NCBI GenBank assembly: GCA_027924585.1
Contig: BSBM01001444.1
Span: forward strand, 186,001 to 250,000
Length of the DNA stretch: 64,000 nt
Source of the DNA: Larix kaempferi
Taxonomy: Eukaryota > Streptophyta > Pinopsida > Pinales > Pinaceae
Direction of reading: 5' to 3'
Both the position numbers and the translations under genes were made by a program. This document shows, piece after piece, positions 11,844 to 25,795 of the stretch. Position 1 is the first letter of the stretch. Each line of letters opens with the position of its first letter. Below the pieces are notes generated by a model that saw only the letters and a program-made list of their open reading frames with translations, was not told the DNA's origin and did no database searches.

Positions 11844-12862
11844 GATCTCAACCTTTACTACATTGTGGTTGGTGGAGATCCTCTCATTCTTTTGTTATAT
11901 TTTGATGACTTGTTTATCACTGGAGAGGAGCGTCTCGTTGCACATTGCAAGAGAGACCTTGCTACTGAGTACGAGATGACTGACATTGGGTTGATGCATT
12001 ATTATCTGGGGATGGAGATTTGGCAGGAGCTTGGACATATTTTCCTGGGACAGGGGAAGTATGCAGTTGATATTCTGAGGAGATTGCAGATGGAGGATTG
12101 CGGGCCGATGTTTACACCTATGAACAACAACTAGAAGCAGCTTCATGCTTCAGAGGGTAAGTTGGTGGATCCTACACTTTATTGTCAGCTCATTGGGTCG
12201 TTGATGTATCTGTTCAACACTAGGCTAGACTTGTGTTTTGCGGTGAACACTCTTATCCAATTCATGGTGGAGCCTAGGAGTGGACATTGGACTACCCAAA
12301 ACATGTGCTGAGATACCTTGTAGGTATAGTGGACTATGGTTTGGACTACAGGGGTTCGGGTGGAGTCAATTTGGTTTGTTTCACAGATTCAGACTGGGCA
12401 GGCAGTGTGAGAGATCGAAAGAGCACTTCCGGTTGTTGTTTCAGTTTGGGCTCGGTAGCAGTGTCGTGGTTCAGTCGGAAAAATAAGTCCCTTGTGTTGA
12501 GTTCTGTTGAGGCTGAGTATATGGCAGCCAGTCAAGCTACTTGCGAGGCACTGTGGCTTCGTAAGTTGTTGGTAGACTTGTTTGATCAGGAGCTTAGGCC
12601 TACGGTGATCTACTATGACAATCAGAGTTGCATTCAGCTCTCTAAGAATCCAGTGTTCCATGACGGGTCAATGCATATTGAGATTAGGTACCATTTCATC
12701 CGTGACTACGTTCAGAGAGGAGCAGTAGAGTTGCAGTACATATCCACTGATGAGCAGGTAGCAGATATCCTGACGAAATCTTTGGGGAGGGGCAAGTTTG
12801 TTTTCTTTAGAGACAAGTTGGGAGCGGTGCAGAACACCTTCCTCAGTAAGAGGGAGTGTTAG
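11844..12862 (+). pseudogene. Copia RT/RNase H pseudogene, unit 2
   Basis: Copy of 7734-8752 with the same TAG stop and the same one-base frameshift. It carries G at 12466, giving SVVVQSEK in the shadow frame where unit 1 gives SVMVQSEK. Confidence 0.92.
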
Positions 12863-13464
12863 TTTTTATACCTAGGAAGTTTCCCCTAGGTGACTTTTTG
12901 CCTAAGTCACTTAAGTGGGGAAAAAGTGACCCTTGCATTAAATGACTTGAGATGAGCATTTAATTAGACTTTATAACTTAAAGTCACTTCTGGGTAAAAA
13001 TTTAAGTGAGGTGAATTAAAATTATTTGTATGAGATTAAATGAGAGATTAATCTCATCCATCCATCTTAATCATTTCTCACTGTTGGATTGAATCTCTTC
13101 ACTAACCCTAGGGATTCACCCAAAAAGGCAAGGGAGGCATTTTCAGCATTTACTTTTGAGAGAGAAGTGGAAAAAAGAGAGCTGAGAGTTTGCACAGATA
13201 TCGAGGAGGCAGCTAGGGCAGTTTTATACCAGCATGCATTTCGAGGAGAGCTTTTTTAGTGGTTACATTTCACAAAATCCATACAACTGCATTTAGTGGT
13301 GTGCATGGTTAAATTAGTTTTCTGCCTGTTAAGTGTTTTTACAGCGTGTTTAATTGTCTGTAATTTGTATAAGTAGTTTCCAACCAATGCAAAACCAGTT
13401 GGGGATGAAAACATTGAAAAATGTGACATAAACCAGCGAGCTAAAATAATACAGAAAATTTACA
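12857..13464 (+). mobile_element. Copia 3' LTR, unit 2
   Basis: Copy of 8747-9354; the right boundary is tentative in the same way. Confidence 0.6.
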
Positions 13465-14378
13465 GATAAAACTCCCCATGCACTTCAATATTTTCCCCAA
13501 GCACTTTAAAATTGCCCCCATGAACTTCAATAATTGCCCCAAGCACTTCTTAATTGACCCATGGATGATAGAAACGCCCCATGCACTTAAATACTTGCCT
13601 CGACCACTTCAAAATTTTCCCAACGATGATAAAAACGCCCAGATACTTCAATATTTTCCCGAGGCACTTCAAAATTCTCGTAACGAAGATAAAAACGCCC
13701 CTATCCACTTCCATATTTGCACAGGCACTTCATTACTTTCCCTAGACACTTCAAAATTCATCCAATAATGAAAAAGATGCCCTAGGTACTTCAATACTTT
13801 CCCTAGTTAAGGTAGAAAAAGACTCGACAATGATATAATCACCCAGGCAATCACAAAATTGCGCCAGTACACACAAATTTGCCTTAGCATGTGATAACTT
13901 TGGCCATCACTGATTTAAAATGTCCCAACACTATAAAAGCATCCTTACATTGATAAACAACGACCCCATGCACTTCTAGATTTACCCACTGATGAGAAAA
14001 ACACTCCATGCACTTCAAAATTCACCCATTGACAAGAAAAATGCCCTAGGCACTTCAATACTTTCCATGGGCACTTCAAAATTCTCTGAAAGATGATAAA
14101 AATGCCCTAAGCACTTCAATATTTTCCCCAAGCACTCAAAATTGCCCCCAGTCACTTCAATACTTGCCCCATGTACTTCTAAACTGACCCAATAATGATA
14201 GAAACATCCCATGCACTTCAATAATTGCCTCAACCACTTCAAAATTCTCCCGACGATGATAAAAACCCCCATACACTGCAATATTTTCCCAGGCACTTGA
14301 AAATTCTCGCAACGACGATAAAAACGCCCCCATCCACTTCCATGTTTTCCCAGGCACTTCATTACATGCCCTAGACAC
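13465..14378. repeat. Minisatellite block, unit 2
   Basis: Copy of 9355-10268, ending at the TTCAA breakpoint. Confidence 0.9.
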
Positions 14379-15948
14379 TTCAATAAGTTGTTCTTGTTAC
14401 AATTTCCGGTTTACTTACCCCCATGCTCTCTCGAGTACGGTCTTTGACCTGAAAGAGATTCTTGGGTAGATTAGACTTTATTTCCTGTTCAATATTTCAT
14501 TTTTATCTTGTCTTTTCTCTTCCAAACCTTGACCAGAGTAGAGCTAACTTTGGGATCGTATCCCAAAGGCCACATAATTTTGTGGTAGCTACTCGTTCCC
14601 CCATCAGCTTCTTGTGGACATCTAGCTAGCCGGAAGGTTTCCAAGACTGGTGGCTTCTAGTGGTTGACCTTGTTCGGAGGTTGATCCCACCTATTAGATT
14701 AGAATTTGTGTGGTAGAACACTAGATTTTCCAGTTTCATTTTATTTGGCAAGTAGCATTGTTAGCAAATGTTTCATATCTTTCAAATCTATCACATTGTT
14801 TAATCATTTAAAGTTGAATTATCTTGCTACTACAAACTACTTTTTGCTTCTTAAAACGAACCAAAGTCTCTTGAACTTGGCCAAATCCAAGTCAAGAGCA
14901 CTCTCTATCGGAGAGCATCTTAGTCTTGCATCATTCCTTGCATTAGGCATTTGTTAATTAGCAAGTCTCTTGAACTGTGGTCATAAGATCAAGTCAAGAG
15001 CGCTCTCTGTCGGAGAGTTGAACAAAGTGCTCTAATAATAAAAATTTTCCACCCATATTTCCCTTTTAATTAATTTACCTTGGTCTCTGTCCTACACCCG
15101 TATGCTCTGCCAACCGGAAACGGTTGGGCTAGTACTCAGAAAGGTGTAAGACTTGTTAAGTTCACAAGTGAAAACATTAATTAAAATTTTACCCAAAACC
15201 CCAACCAAGACAAAATCACTGAGTACTTCCTCTAACAGGTGGTGCCGGGATTCCACTGTCAGACTCGAGGGCGGTCAAGCCGTAAGCACACTTGCCCTCT
15301 TTGCAATCTGGGTGCTCTCGACCTATCATCTAAAAGGTTGCCAGTGGTTCTTTTTTGGTTAAGGTTCCACCTTTTTGAATATCCTTGTTCTTAGCCATAA
15401 TAATCAAGACCACTAAAATCTTTAATTTACCAAGATAAGCTGCAAAACGTTCTCAAAAACTTTTATCTCAAACACTTGTATCAAGCATTTCACAATCACT
15501 TTTACATTTTGACTCCATAAGGCACTGGTCCTTAATCACAATATTTTTATTTGCTTATTTATCAATATTGGAGCATTTGTGTTAATTTTCGTAAAGGTGA
15601 TTTATTTCTGATTCAGTGTATCTCTCATCTTCTATTTTGCAACGTGGATTGCGTTATCTTGTTTTTCATTAAAGTATTATTGTGTCTCTCACTTTCAAAA
15701 AACTCCTAAACAACACCCATCTGCATCACAACACCAAAAACATTTTAAACACACAAGAGCCTTAGACAACTCTTTTGTAGGGACTACCCCCCTTGGCTTC
15801 GTTAGGAGTTTGCCTAAACGGAGGAGCTGGGATTCAGGTGACAATACCTGGCTCATTGCTTGCTCCCAAGGCCACACCTCTCTCACTTGTAGTGAAGAGA
15901 CAACTTTCGAAAGATTTCCGTTGCTGGTGTGCAATCTGGCGGACAACA
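14379..15948. mobile_element. LTR-A 3' segment, unit 3
   Basis: Copy of 6159-7728. Confidence 0.85.
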
Positions 15949-15953
15949 AGGCT

Positions 15954-16972
15954 GATCTCAACCTTTACTACATTGTGGTTGGTGGAGATCCTCTCATTCT
16001 TTTGTTATATTTTGATGACTTGTTTATCACTGGAGAGGAGCGTCTCGTTGCACATTGCAAGAGAGACCTTGCTACTGAGTACGAGATGACTGACATTGGG
16101 TTGATGCATTATTATCTGGGGATGGAGATTTGGCAGGAGCTTGGACATATTTTCCTGGGACAGGGGAAGTATGCAGTTGATATTCTGAGGAGATTGCAGA
16201 TGGAGGATTGCGGGCCGATGTTTACACCTATGAACAACAACTAGAAGCAGCTTCATGCTTCAGAGGGTAAGTTGGTGGATCCTACACTTTATTGTCAGCT
16301 CATTGGGTCGTTGATGTATCTGTTCAACACTAGGCTAGACTTGTGTTTTGCGGTGAACACTCTTATCCAATTCATGGTGGAGCCTAGGAGTGGACATTGG
16401 ACTACCCAAAACATGTGCTGAGATACCTTGTAGGTATAGTGGACTATGGTTTGGACTACAGGGGTTCGGGTGGAGTCAATTTGGTTTGTTTCACAGATTC
16501 AGACTGGGCAGGCAGTGTGAGAGATCGAAAGAGCACTTCCGGTTGTTGTTTCAGTTTGGGCTCGGTAGCAGTGTCGTGGTTCAGTCGGAAAAATAAGTCC
16601 CTTGTGTTGAGTTCTGTTGAGGCTGAGTATATGGCAGCCAGTCAAGCTACTTGCGAGGCACTGTGGCTTCGTAAGTTGTTGGTAGACTTGTTTGATCAGG
16701 AGCTTAGGCCTACGGTGATCTACTATGACAATCAGAGTTGCATTCAGCTCTCTAAGAATCCAGTGTTCCATGACGGGTCAATGCATATTGAGATTAGGTA
16801 CCATTTCATCCGTGACTACGTTCAGAGAGGAGCAGTAGAGTTGCAGTACATATCCACTGATGAGCAGGTAGCAGATATCCTGACGAAATCTTTGGGGAGG
16901 GGCAAGTTTGTTTTCTTTAGAGACAAGTTGGGAGCGGTGCAGAACACCTTCCTCAGTAAGAGGGAGTGTTAG
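15954..16972 (+). pseudogene. Copia RT/RNase H pseudogene, unit 3
   Basis: Same stop and frameshift as units 1, 2 and 4. Confidence 0.92.
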
Positions 16973-17574
16973 TTTTTATACCTAGGAAGTTTCCCCTAGG
17001 TGACTTTTTGCCTAAGTCACTTAAGTGGGGAAAAAGTGACCCTTGCATTAAATGACTTGAGATGAGCATTTAATTAGACTTTATAACTTAAAGTCACTTC
17101 TGGGTAAAAATTTAAGTGAGGTGAATTAAAATTATTTGTATGAGATTAAATGAGAGATTAATCTCATCCATCCATCTTAATCATTTCTCACTGTTGGATT
17201 GAATCTCTTCACTAACCCTAGGGATTCACCCAAAAAGGCAAGGGAGGCATTTTCAGCATTTACTTTTGAGAGAGAAGTGGAAAAAAGAGAGCTGAGAGTT
17301 TGCACAGATATCGAGGAGGCAGCTAGGGCAGTTTTATACCAGCATGCATTTCGAGGAGAGCTTTTTTAGTGGTTACATTTCACAAAATCCATACAACTGC
17401 ATTTAGTGGTGTGCATGGTTAAATTAGTTTTCTGCCTGTTAAGTGTTTTTACAGCGTGTTTAATTGTCTGTAATTTGTATAAGTAGTTTCCAACCAATGC
17501 AAAACCAGTTGGGGATGAAAACATTGAAAAATGTGACATAAACCAGCGAGCTAAAATAATACAGAAAATTTACA
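16967..17574 (+). mobile_element. Copia 3' LTR, unit 3
   Basis: Copy of 8747-9354. Confidence 0.6.
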
Positions 17575-18488
17575 GATAAAACTCCCCATGCACTTCAATA
17601 TTTTCCCCAAGCACTTTAAAATTGCCCCCATGAACTTCAATAATTGCCCCAAGCACTTCTTAATTGACCCATGGATGATAGAAACGCCCCATGCACTTAA
17701 ATACTTGCCTCGACCACTTCAAAATTTTCCCAACGATGATAAAAACGCCCAGATACTTCAATATTTTCCCGAGGCACTTCAAAATTCTCGTAACGAAGAT
17801 AAAAACGCCCCTATCCACTTCCATATTTGCACAGGCACTTCATTACTTTCCCTAGACACTTCAAAATTCATCCAATAATGAAAAAGATGCCCTAGGTACT
17901 TCAATACTTTCCCTAGTTAAGGTAGAAAAAGACTCGACAATGATATAATCACCCAGGCAATCACAAAATTGCGCCAGTACACACAAATTTGCCTTAGCAT
18001 GTGATAACTTTGGCCATCACTGATTTAAAATGTCCCAACACTATAAAAGCATCCTTACATTGATAAACAACGACCCCATGCACTTCTAGATTTACCCACT
18101 GATGAGAAAAACACTCCATGCACTTCAAAATTCACCCATTGACAAGAAAAATGCCCTAGGCACTTCAATACTTTCCATGGGCACTTCAAAATTCTCTGAA
18201 AGATGATAAAAATGCCCTAAGCACTTCAATATTTTCCCCAAGCACTCAAAATTGCCCCCAGTCACTTCAATACTTGCCCCATGTACTTCTAAACTGACCC
18301 AATAATGATAGAAACATCCCATGCACTTCAATAATTGCCTCAACCACTTCAAAATTCTCCCGACGATGATAAAAACCCCCATACACTGCAATATTTTCCC
18401 AGGCACTTGAAAATTCTCGCAACGACGATAAAAACGCCCCCATCCACTTCCATGTTTTCCCAGGCACTTCATTACATGCCCTAGACAC
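17575..18488. repeat. Minisatellite block, unit 3
   Basis: Copy of 9355-10268, with AATGAAAAAG where units 4 and 5 have AATGACAAAG. Confidence 0.9.
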
Positions 18489-20058
18489 TTCAATAAGTTG
18501 TTCTTGTTACAATTTCCGGTTTACTTACCCCCATGCTCTCTCGAGTACGGTCTTTGACCTGAAAGAGATTCTTGGGTAGATTAGACTTTATTTCCTGTTC
18601 AATATTTCATTTTTATCTTGTCTTTTCTCTTCCAAACCTTGACCAGAGTAGAGCTAACTTTGGGATCGTATCCCAAAGGCCACATAATTTTGTGGTAGCT
18701 ACTCGTTCCCCCATCAGCTTCTTGTGGACATCTAGCTAGCCGGAAGGTTTCCAAGACTGGTGGCTTCTAGTGGTTGACCTTGTTCGGAGGTTGATCCCAC
18801 CTATTAGATTAGAATTTGTGTGGTAGAACACTAGATTTTCCAGTTTCATTTTATTTGGCAAGTAGCATTGTTAGCAAATGTTTCATATCTTTCAAATCTA
18901 TCACATTGTTTAATCATTTAAAGTTGAATTATCTTGCTACTACAAACTACTTTTTGCTTCTTAAAACGAACCAAAGTCTCTTGAACTTGGCCAAATCCAA
19001 GTCAAGAGCACTCTCTATCGGAGAGCATCTTAGTCTTGCATCATTCCTTGCATTAGGCATTTGTTAATTAGCAAGTCTCTTGAACTGTGGTCATAAGATC
19101 AAGTCAAGAGCGCTCTCTGTCGGAGAGTTGAACAAAGTGCTCTAATAATAAAAATTTTCCACCCATATTTCCCTTTTAATTAATTTACCTTGGTCTCTGT
19201 CCTACACCCGTATGCTCTGCCAACCGGAAACGGTTGGGCTAGTACTCAGAAAGGTGTAAGACTTGTTAAGTTCACAAGTGAAAACATTAATTAAAATTTT
19301 ACCCAAAACCCCAACCAAGACAAAATCACTGAGTACTTCCTCTAACAGGTGGTGCCGGGATTCCACTGTCAGACTCGAGGGCGGTCAAGCCGTAAGCACA
19401 CTTGCCCTCTTTGCAATCTGGGTGCTCTCGACCTATCATCTAAAAGGTTGCCAGTGGTTCTTTTTTGGTTAAGGTTCCACCTTTTTGAATATCCTTGTTC
19501 TTAGCCATAATAATCAAGACCACTAAAATCTTTAATTTACCAAGATAAGCTGCAAAACGTTCTCAAAAACTTTTATCTCAAACACTTGTATCAAGCATTT
19601 CACAATCACTTTTACATTTTGACTCCATAAGGCACTGGTCCTTAATCACAATATTTTTATTTGCTTATTTATCAATATTGGAGCATTTGTGTTAATTTTC
19701 GTAAAGGTGATTTATTTCTGATTCAGTGTATCTCTCATCTTCTATTTTGCAACGTGGATTGCGTTATCTTGTTTTTCATTAAAGTATTATTGTGTCTCTC
19801 ACTTTCAAAAAACTCCTAAACAACACCCATCTGCATCACAACACCAAAAACATTTTAAACACACAAGAGCCTTAGACAACTCTTTTGTAGGGACTACCCC
19901 CCTTGGCTTCGTTAGGAGTTTGCCTAAACGGAGGAGCTGGGATTCAGGTGACAATACCTGGCTCATTGCTTGCTCCCAAGGCCACACCTCTCTCACTTGT
20001 AGTGAAGAGACAACTTTCGAAAGATTTCCGTTGCTGGTGTGCAATCTGGCGGACAACA
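18489..20058. mobile_element. LTR-A 3' segment, unit 4
   Basis: Copy of 6159-7728. Confidence 0.85.
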
Positions 20059-20063
20059 AGGCT

Positions 20064-21082
20064 GATCTCAACCTTTACTACATTGTGGTTGGTGGAGATC
20101 CTCTCATTCTTTTGTTATATTTTGATGACTTGTTTATCACTGGAGAGGAGCGTCTCGTTGCACATTGCAAGAGAGACCTTGCTACTGAGTACGAGATGAC
20201 TGACATTGGGTTGATGCATTATTATCTGGGGATGGAGATTTGGCAGGAGCTTGGACATATTTTCCTGGGACAGGGGAAGTATGCAGTTGATATTCTGAGG
20301 AGATTGCAGATGGAGGATTGCGGGCCGATGTTTACACCTATGAACAACAACTAGAAGCAGCTTCATGCTTCAGAGGGTAAGTTGGTGGATCCTACACTTT
20401 ATTGTCAGCTCATTGGGTCGTTGATGTATCTGTTCAACACTAGGCTAGACTTGTGTTTTGCGGTGAACACTCTTATCCAATTCATGGTGGAGCCTAGGAG
20501 TGGACATTGGACTACCCAAAACATGTGCTGAGATACCTTGTAGGTATAGTGGACTATGGTTTGGACTACAGGGGTTCGGGTGGAGTCAATTTGGTTTGTT
20601 TCACAGATTCAGACTGGGCAGGCAGTGTGAGAGATCGAAAGAGCACTTCCGGTTGTTGTTTCAGTTTGGGCTCGGTAGCAGTGTCGTGGTTCAGTCGGAA
20701 AAATAAGTCCCTTGTGTTGAGTTCTGTTGAGGCTGAGTATATGGCAGCCAGTCAAGCTACTTGCGAGGCACTGTGGCTTCGTAAGTTGTTGGTAGACTTG
20801 TTTGATCAGGAGCTTAGGCCTACGGTGATCTACTATGACAATCAGAGTTGCATTCAGCTCTCTAAGAATCCAGTGTTCCATGACGGGTCAATGCATATTG
20901 AGATTAGGTACCATTTCATCCGTGACTACGTTCAGAGAGGAGCAGTAGAGTTGCAGTACATATCCACTGATGAGCAGGTAGCAGATATCCTGACGAAATC
21001 TTTGGGGAGGGGCAAGTTTGTTTTCTTTAGAGACAAGTTGGGAGCGGTGCAGAACACCTTCCTCAGTAAGAGGGAGTGTTAG
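20064..21082 (+). pseudogene. Copia RT/RNase H pseudogene, unit 4
   Basis: Same stop and frameshift as units 1-3. Confidence 0.92.
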
Positions 21083-21684
21083 TTTTTATACCTAGGAAGT
21101 TTCCCCTAGGTGACTTTTTGCCTAAGTCACTTAAGTGGGGAAAAAGTGACCCTTGCATTAAATGACTTGAGATGAGCATTTAATTAGACTTTATAACTTA
21201 AAGTCACTTCTGGGTAAAAATTTAAGTGAGGTGAATTAAAATTATTTGTATGAGATTAAATGAGAGATTAATCTCATCCATCCATCTTAATCATTTCTCA
21301 CTGTTGGATTGAATCTCTTCACTAACCCTAGGGATTCACCCAAAAAGGCAAGGGAGGCATTTTCAGCATTTACTTTTGAGAGAGAAGTGGAAAAAAGAGA
21401 GCTGAGAGTTTGCACAGATATCGAGGAGGCAGCTAGGGCAGTTTTATACCAGCATGCATTTCGAGGAGAGCTTTTTTAGTGGTTACATTTCACAAAATCC
21501 ATACAACTGCATTTAGTGGTGTGCATGGTTAAATTAGTTTTCTGCCTGTTAAGTGTTTTTACAGCGTGTTTAATTGTCTGTAATTTGTATAAGTAGTTTC
21601 CAACCAATGCAAAACCAGTTGGGGATGAAAACATTGAAAAATGTGACATAAACCAGCGAGCTAAAATAATACAGAAAATTTACA
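21077..21684 (+). mobile_element. Copia 3' LTR, unit 4
   Basis: Copy of 8747-9354. Confidence 0.6.
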
Positions 21685-22598
21685 GATAAAACTCCCCATG
21701 CACTTCAATATTTTCCCCAAGCACTTTAAAATTGCCCCCATGAACTTCAATAATTGCCCCAAGCACTTCTTAATTGACCCATGGATGATAGAAACGCCCC
21801 ATGCACTTAAATACTTGCCTCGACCACTTCAAAATTTTCCCAACGATGATAAAAACGCCCAGATACTTCAATATTTTCCCGAGGCACTTCAAAATTCTCG
21901 TAACGAAGATAAAAACGCCCCTATCCACTTCCATATTTGCACAGGCACTTCATTACTTTCCCTAGACACTTCAAAATTCATCCAATAATGACAAAGATGC
22001 CCTAGGTACTTCAATACTTTCCCTAGTTAAGGTAGAAAAAGACTCGACAATGATATAATCACCCAGGCAATCACAAAATTGCGCCAGTACACACAAATTT
22101 GCCTTAGCATGTGATAACTTTGGCCATCACTGATTTAAAATGTCCCAACACTATAAAAGCATCCTTACATTGATAAACAACGACCCCATGCACTTCTAGA
22201 TTTACCCACTGATGAGAAAAACACTCCATGCACTTCAAAATTCACCCATTGACAAGAAAAATGCCCTAGGCACTTCAATACTTTCCATGGGCACTTCAAA
22301 ATTCTCTGAAAGATGATAAAAATGCCCTAAGCACTTCAATATTTTCCCCAAGCACTCAAAATTGCCCCCAGTCACTTCAATACTTGCCCCATGTACTTCT
22401 AAACTGACCCAATAATGATAGAAACATCCCATGCACTTCAATAATTGCCTCAACCACTTCAAAATTCTCCCGACGATGATAAAAACCCCCATACACTGCA
22501 ATATTTTCCCAGGCACTTGAAAATTCTCGCAACGACGATAAAAACGCCCCCATCCACTTCCATGTTTTCCCAGGCACTTCATTACATGCCCTAGACAC
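21685..22598. repeat. Minisatellite block, unit 4
   Basis: Copy of 9355-10268 with the C variant at 21992. Confidence 0.9.
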
Positions 22599-24168
22599 TT
22601 CAATAAGTTGTTCTTGTTACAATTTCCGGTTTACTTACCCCCATGCTCTCTCGAGTACGGTCTTTGACCTGAAAGAGATTCTTGGGTAGATTAGACTTTA
22701 TTTCCTGTTCAATATTTCATTTTTATCTTGTCTTTTCTCTTCCAAACCTTGACCAGAGTAGAGCTAACTTTGGGATCGTATCCCAAAGGCCACATAATTT
22801 TGTGGTAGCTACTCGTTCCCCCATCAGCTTCTTGTGGACATCTAGCTAGCCGGAAGGTTTCCAAGACTGGTGGCTTCTAGTGGTTGACCTTGTTCGGAGG
22901 TTGATCCCACCTATTAGATTAGAATTTGTGTGGTAGAACACTAGATTTTCCAGTTTCATTTTATTTGGCAAGTAGCATTGTTAGCAAATGTTTCATATCT
23001 TTCAAATCTATCACATTGTTTAATCATTTAAAGTTGAATTATCTTGCTACTACAAACTACTTTTTGCTTCTTAAAACGAACCAAAGTCTCTTGAACTTGG
23101 CCAAATCCAAGTCAAGAGCACTCTCTATCGGAGAGCATCTTAGTCTTGCATCATTCCTTGCATTAGGCATTTGTTAATTAGCAAGTCTCTTGAACTGTGG
23201 TCATAAGATCAAGTCAAGAGCGCTCTCTGTCGGAGAGTTGAACAAAGTGCTCTAATAATAAAAATTTTCCACCCATATTTCCCTTTTAATTAATTTACCT
23301 TGGTCTCTGTCCTACACCCGTATGCTCTGCCAACCGGAAACGGTTGGGCTAGTACTCAGAAAGGTGTAAGACTTGTTAAGTTCACAAGTGAAAACATTAA
23401 TTAAAATTTTACCCAAAACCCCAACCAAGACAAAATCACTGAGTACTTCCTCTAACAGGTGGTGCCGGGATTCCACTGTCAGACTCGAGGGCGGTCAAGC
23501 CGTAAGCACACTTGCCCTCTTTGCAATCTGGGTGCTCTCGACCTATCATCTAAAAGGTTGCCAGTGGTTCTTTTTTGGTTAAGGTTCCACCTTTTTGAAT
23601 ATCCTTGTTCTTAGCCATAATAATCAAGACCACTAAAATCTTTAATTTACCAAGATAAGCTGCAAAACGTTCTCAAAAACTTTTATCTCAAACACTTGTA
23701 TCAAGCATTTCACAATCACTTTTACATTTTGACTCCATAAGGCACTGGTCCTTAATCACAATATTTTTATTTGCTTATTTATCAATATTGGAGCATTTGT
23801 GTTAATTTTCGTAAAGGTGATTTATTTCTGATTCAGTGTATCTCTCATCTTCTATTTTGCAACGTGGATTGCGTTATCTTGTTTTTCATTAAAGTATTAT
23901 TGTGTCTCTCACTTTCAAAAAACTCCTAAACAACACCCATCTGCATCACAACACCAAAAACATTTTAAACACACAAGAGCCTTAGACAACTCTTTTGTAG
24001 GGACTACCCCCCTTGGCTTCGTTAGGAGTTTGCCTAAACGGAGGAGCTGGGATTCAGGTGACAATACCTGGCTCATTGCTTGCTCCCAAGGCCACACCTC
24101 TCTCACTTGTAGTGAAGAGACAACTTTCGAAAGATTTCCGTTGCTGGTGTGCAATCTGGCGGACAACA
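22599..24168. mobile_element. LTR-A 3' segment, unit 5
   Basis: Copy of 6159-7728 with no visible differences. Confidence 0.85.
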
Positions 24169-24173
24169 AGGCT

Positions 24174-25193
24174 GATCTCAACCTTTACTACATTGTGGTT
24201 GGTGGAGATCCTCTCATTCTTTTGTTATATTTTGATGACTTGTTTATCACTGGAGAGGAGCGTCTCGTTGCACATTGCAAGAGAGACCTTGCTACTGAGT
24301 ACGAGATGACTGACATTGGGTTGATGCATTATTATCTGGGGATGGAGATTTGGCAGGAGCTTGGACATATTTTCCTGGGACAGGGGAAGTATGCAGTTGA
24401 TATTCTGAGGAGATTGCAGATGGAGGATTGCGGGCCGATGTTTACACCTATGAACAACAACTAGAAGCAGCTTCATGCTTCAGAGGGTAAGTTGGTGGAT
24501 CCTACACTTTATTGTCAGCTCATTGGGTCGTTGATGTATCTGTTCAACACTAGGCTAGACTTGTGTTTTGCGGTGAACACTCTTATCCAATTCATGGTGG
24601 AGCCTAGGAGTGGACATTGGACTACCGCAAAACATGTGCTGAGATACCTTGTAGGTATAGTGGACTATGGTTTGGACTACAGGGGTTCGGGTGGAGTCAA
24701 TTTGGTTTGTTTCACAGATTCAGACTGGGCAGGCAGTGTGAGAGATCGAAAGAGCACTTCCGGTTGTTGTTTCAGTTTGGGCTCGGTAGCAGTGTCGTGG
24801 TTCAGTCGGAAAAATAAGTCCCTTGTGTTGAGTTCTGTTGAGGCTGAGTATATGGCAGCCAGTCAAGCTACTTGCGAGGCACTGTGGCTTCGTAAGTTGT
24901 TGGTAGACTTGTTTGATCAGGAGCTTAGGCCTACGGTGATCTACTATGACAATCAGAGTTGCATTCAGCTCTCTAAGAATCCAGTGTTCCATGACGGGTC
25001 AATGCATATTGAGATTAGGTACCATTTCATCCGTGACTACGTTCAGAGAGGAGCAGTAGAGTTGCAGTACATATCCACTGATGAGCAGGTAGCAGATATC
25101 CTGACGAAATCTTTGGGGAGGGGCAAGTTTGTTTTCTTTAGAGACAAGTTGGGAGCGGTGCAGAACACCTTCCTCAGTAAGAGGGAGTGTTAG
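24174..25193 (+). pseudogene. Copia RT/RNase H pseudogene, unit 5 (frame kept past the TAG)
   Basis: The TAG after MNNN is still present, but the base lost in units 1-4 is retained. The frame is therefore open from 24492 to 25193 (233 residues), reading HWTTAKHVLRYLVGIVDYGL and then the complete copia RNase H with TDSDWAG, EAEYMA and DNQSCIQL. This is the least damaged and probably ancestral version. It is still not a functional pol, because its N-terminal half exists only at 2433-3243. Confidence 0.93.
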
Positions 25194-25795
25194 TTTTTAT
25201 ACCTAGGAAGTTTCCCCTAGGTGACTTTTTGCCTAAGTCACTTAAGTGGGGAAAAAGTGACCCTTGCATTAAATGACTTAAGATGAGCATTTAATTAGAC
25301 TTTATAACTTAAAGTCACTTCTGGGTAAAAATTTAAGTGAGGTGAATTAAAATTATTTGTATGAGATTTAATGAGAGATTAATCTCATCCATCCATCTTA
25401 ATCATTTCTCACTGTTGGATTGAATCTCTTCACTAACCCTAGGGATTCACCCAAAAAGGCAAGGGAGGCATTTTCAATATTTACTTTTGAGAGAGAAGTG
25501 GAAAAAAGAGAGCTGAGAGTTTGCACAGATATCGAGGAGGCAGCTAGGGCAGTTTTATACCAGCATGCATTTCGAGGAGAGCTTTTTTAGTGGTTACATT
25601 TCACAAAATCCGTACAACTGCATTTAGTGGTGTGCATGGTTAAATTAGTTTTCTGCCTGTTAAGTGTTTTTACAGCGTGTTTAATTGTCTGTAATTTGTA
25701 TAAGTAGTTTCCAACCAATGCAAAACCAGTTGGGGATGAAAACATTGAAAAATGTGACATAAACCAGCGAGCTAAAATAATACAGAAAATTTACA
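25188..25795 (+). mobile_element. Copia 3' LTR, unit 5
   Basis: Copy of 8747-9354 with several base differences, for example near 25280, 25370, 25478 and 25612. Confidence 0.6.

Larger units (their letters stand above)
10269..14378 (+). repeat. Tandem unit 2 of 5 (4110 bp)
   Basis: Starts at TTCAA (10269-10273), where the minisatellite of unit 1 joins LTR-A mid-sequence. This joint is the amplification breakpoint. Apart from 8356/12466, I saw no difference from unit 1. Confidence 0.95.
14379..18488 (+). repeat. Tandem unit 3 of 5 (4110 bp)
   Basis: Starts at TTCAA. No difference from unit 2 was noticed by eye. Confidence 0.95.
18489..22598 (+). repeat. Tandem unit 4 of 5 (4110 bp)
   Basis: Matches units 1-3 except for C at 21992, a base shared with unit 5 and with the distal copy at 27422. 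Unit 4 therefore keeps the older base there while sharing the derived frameshift with units 1-3. Confidence 0.95.
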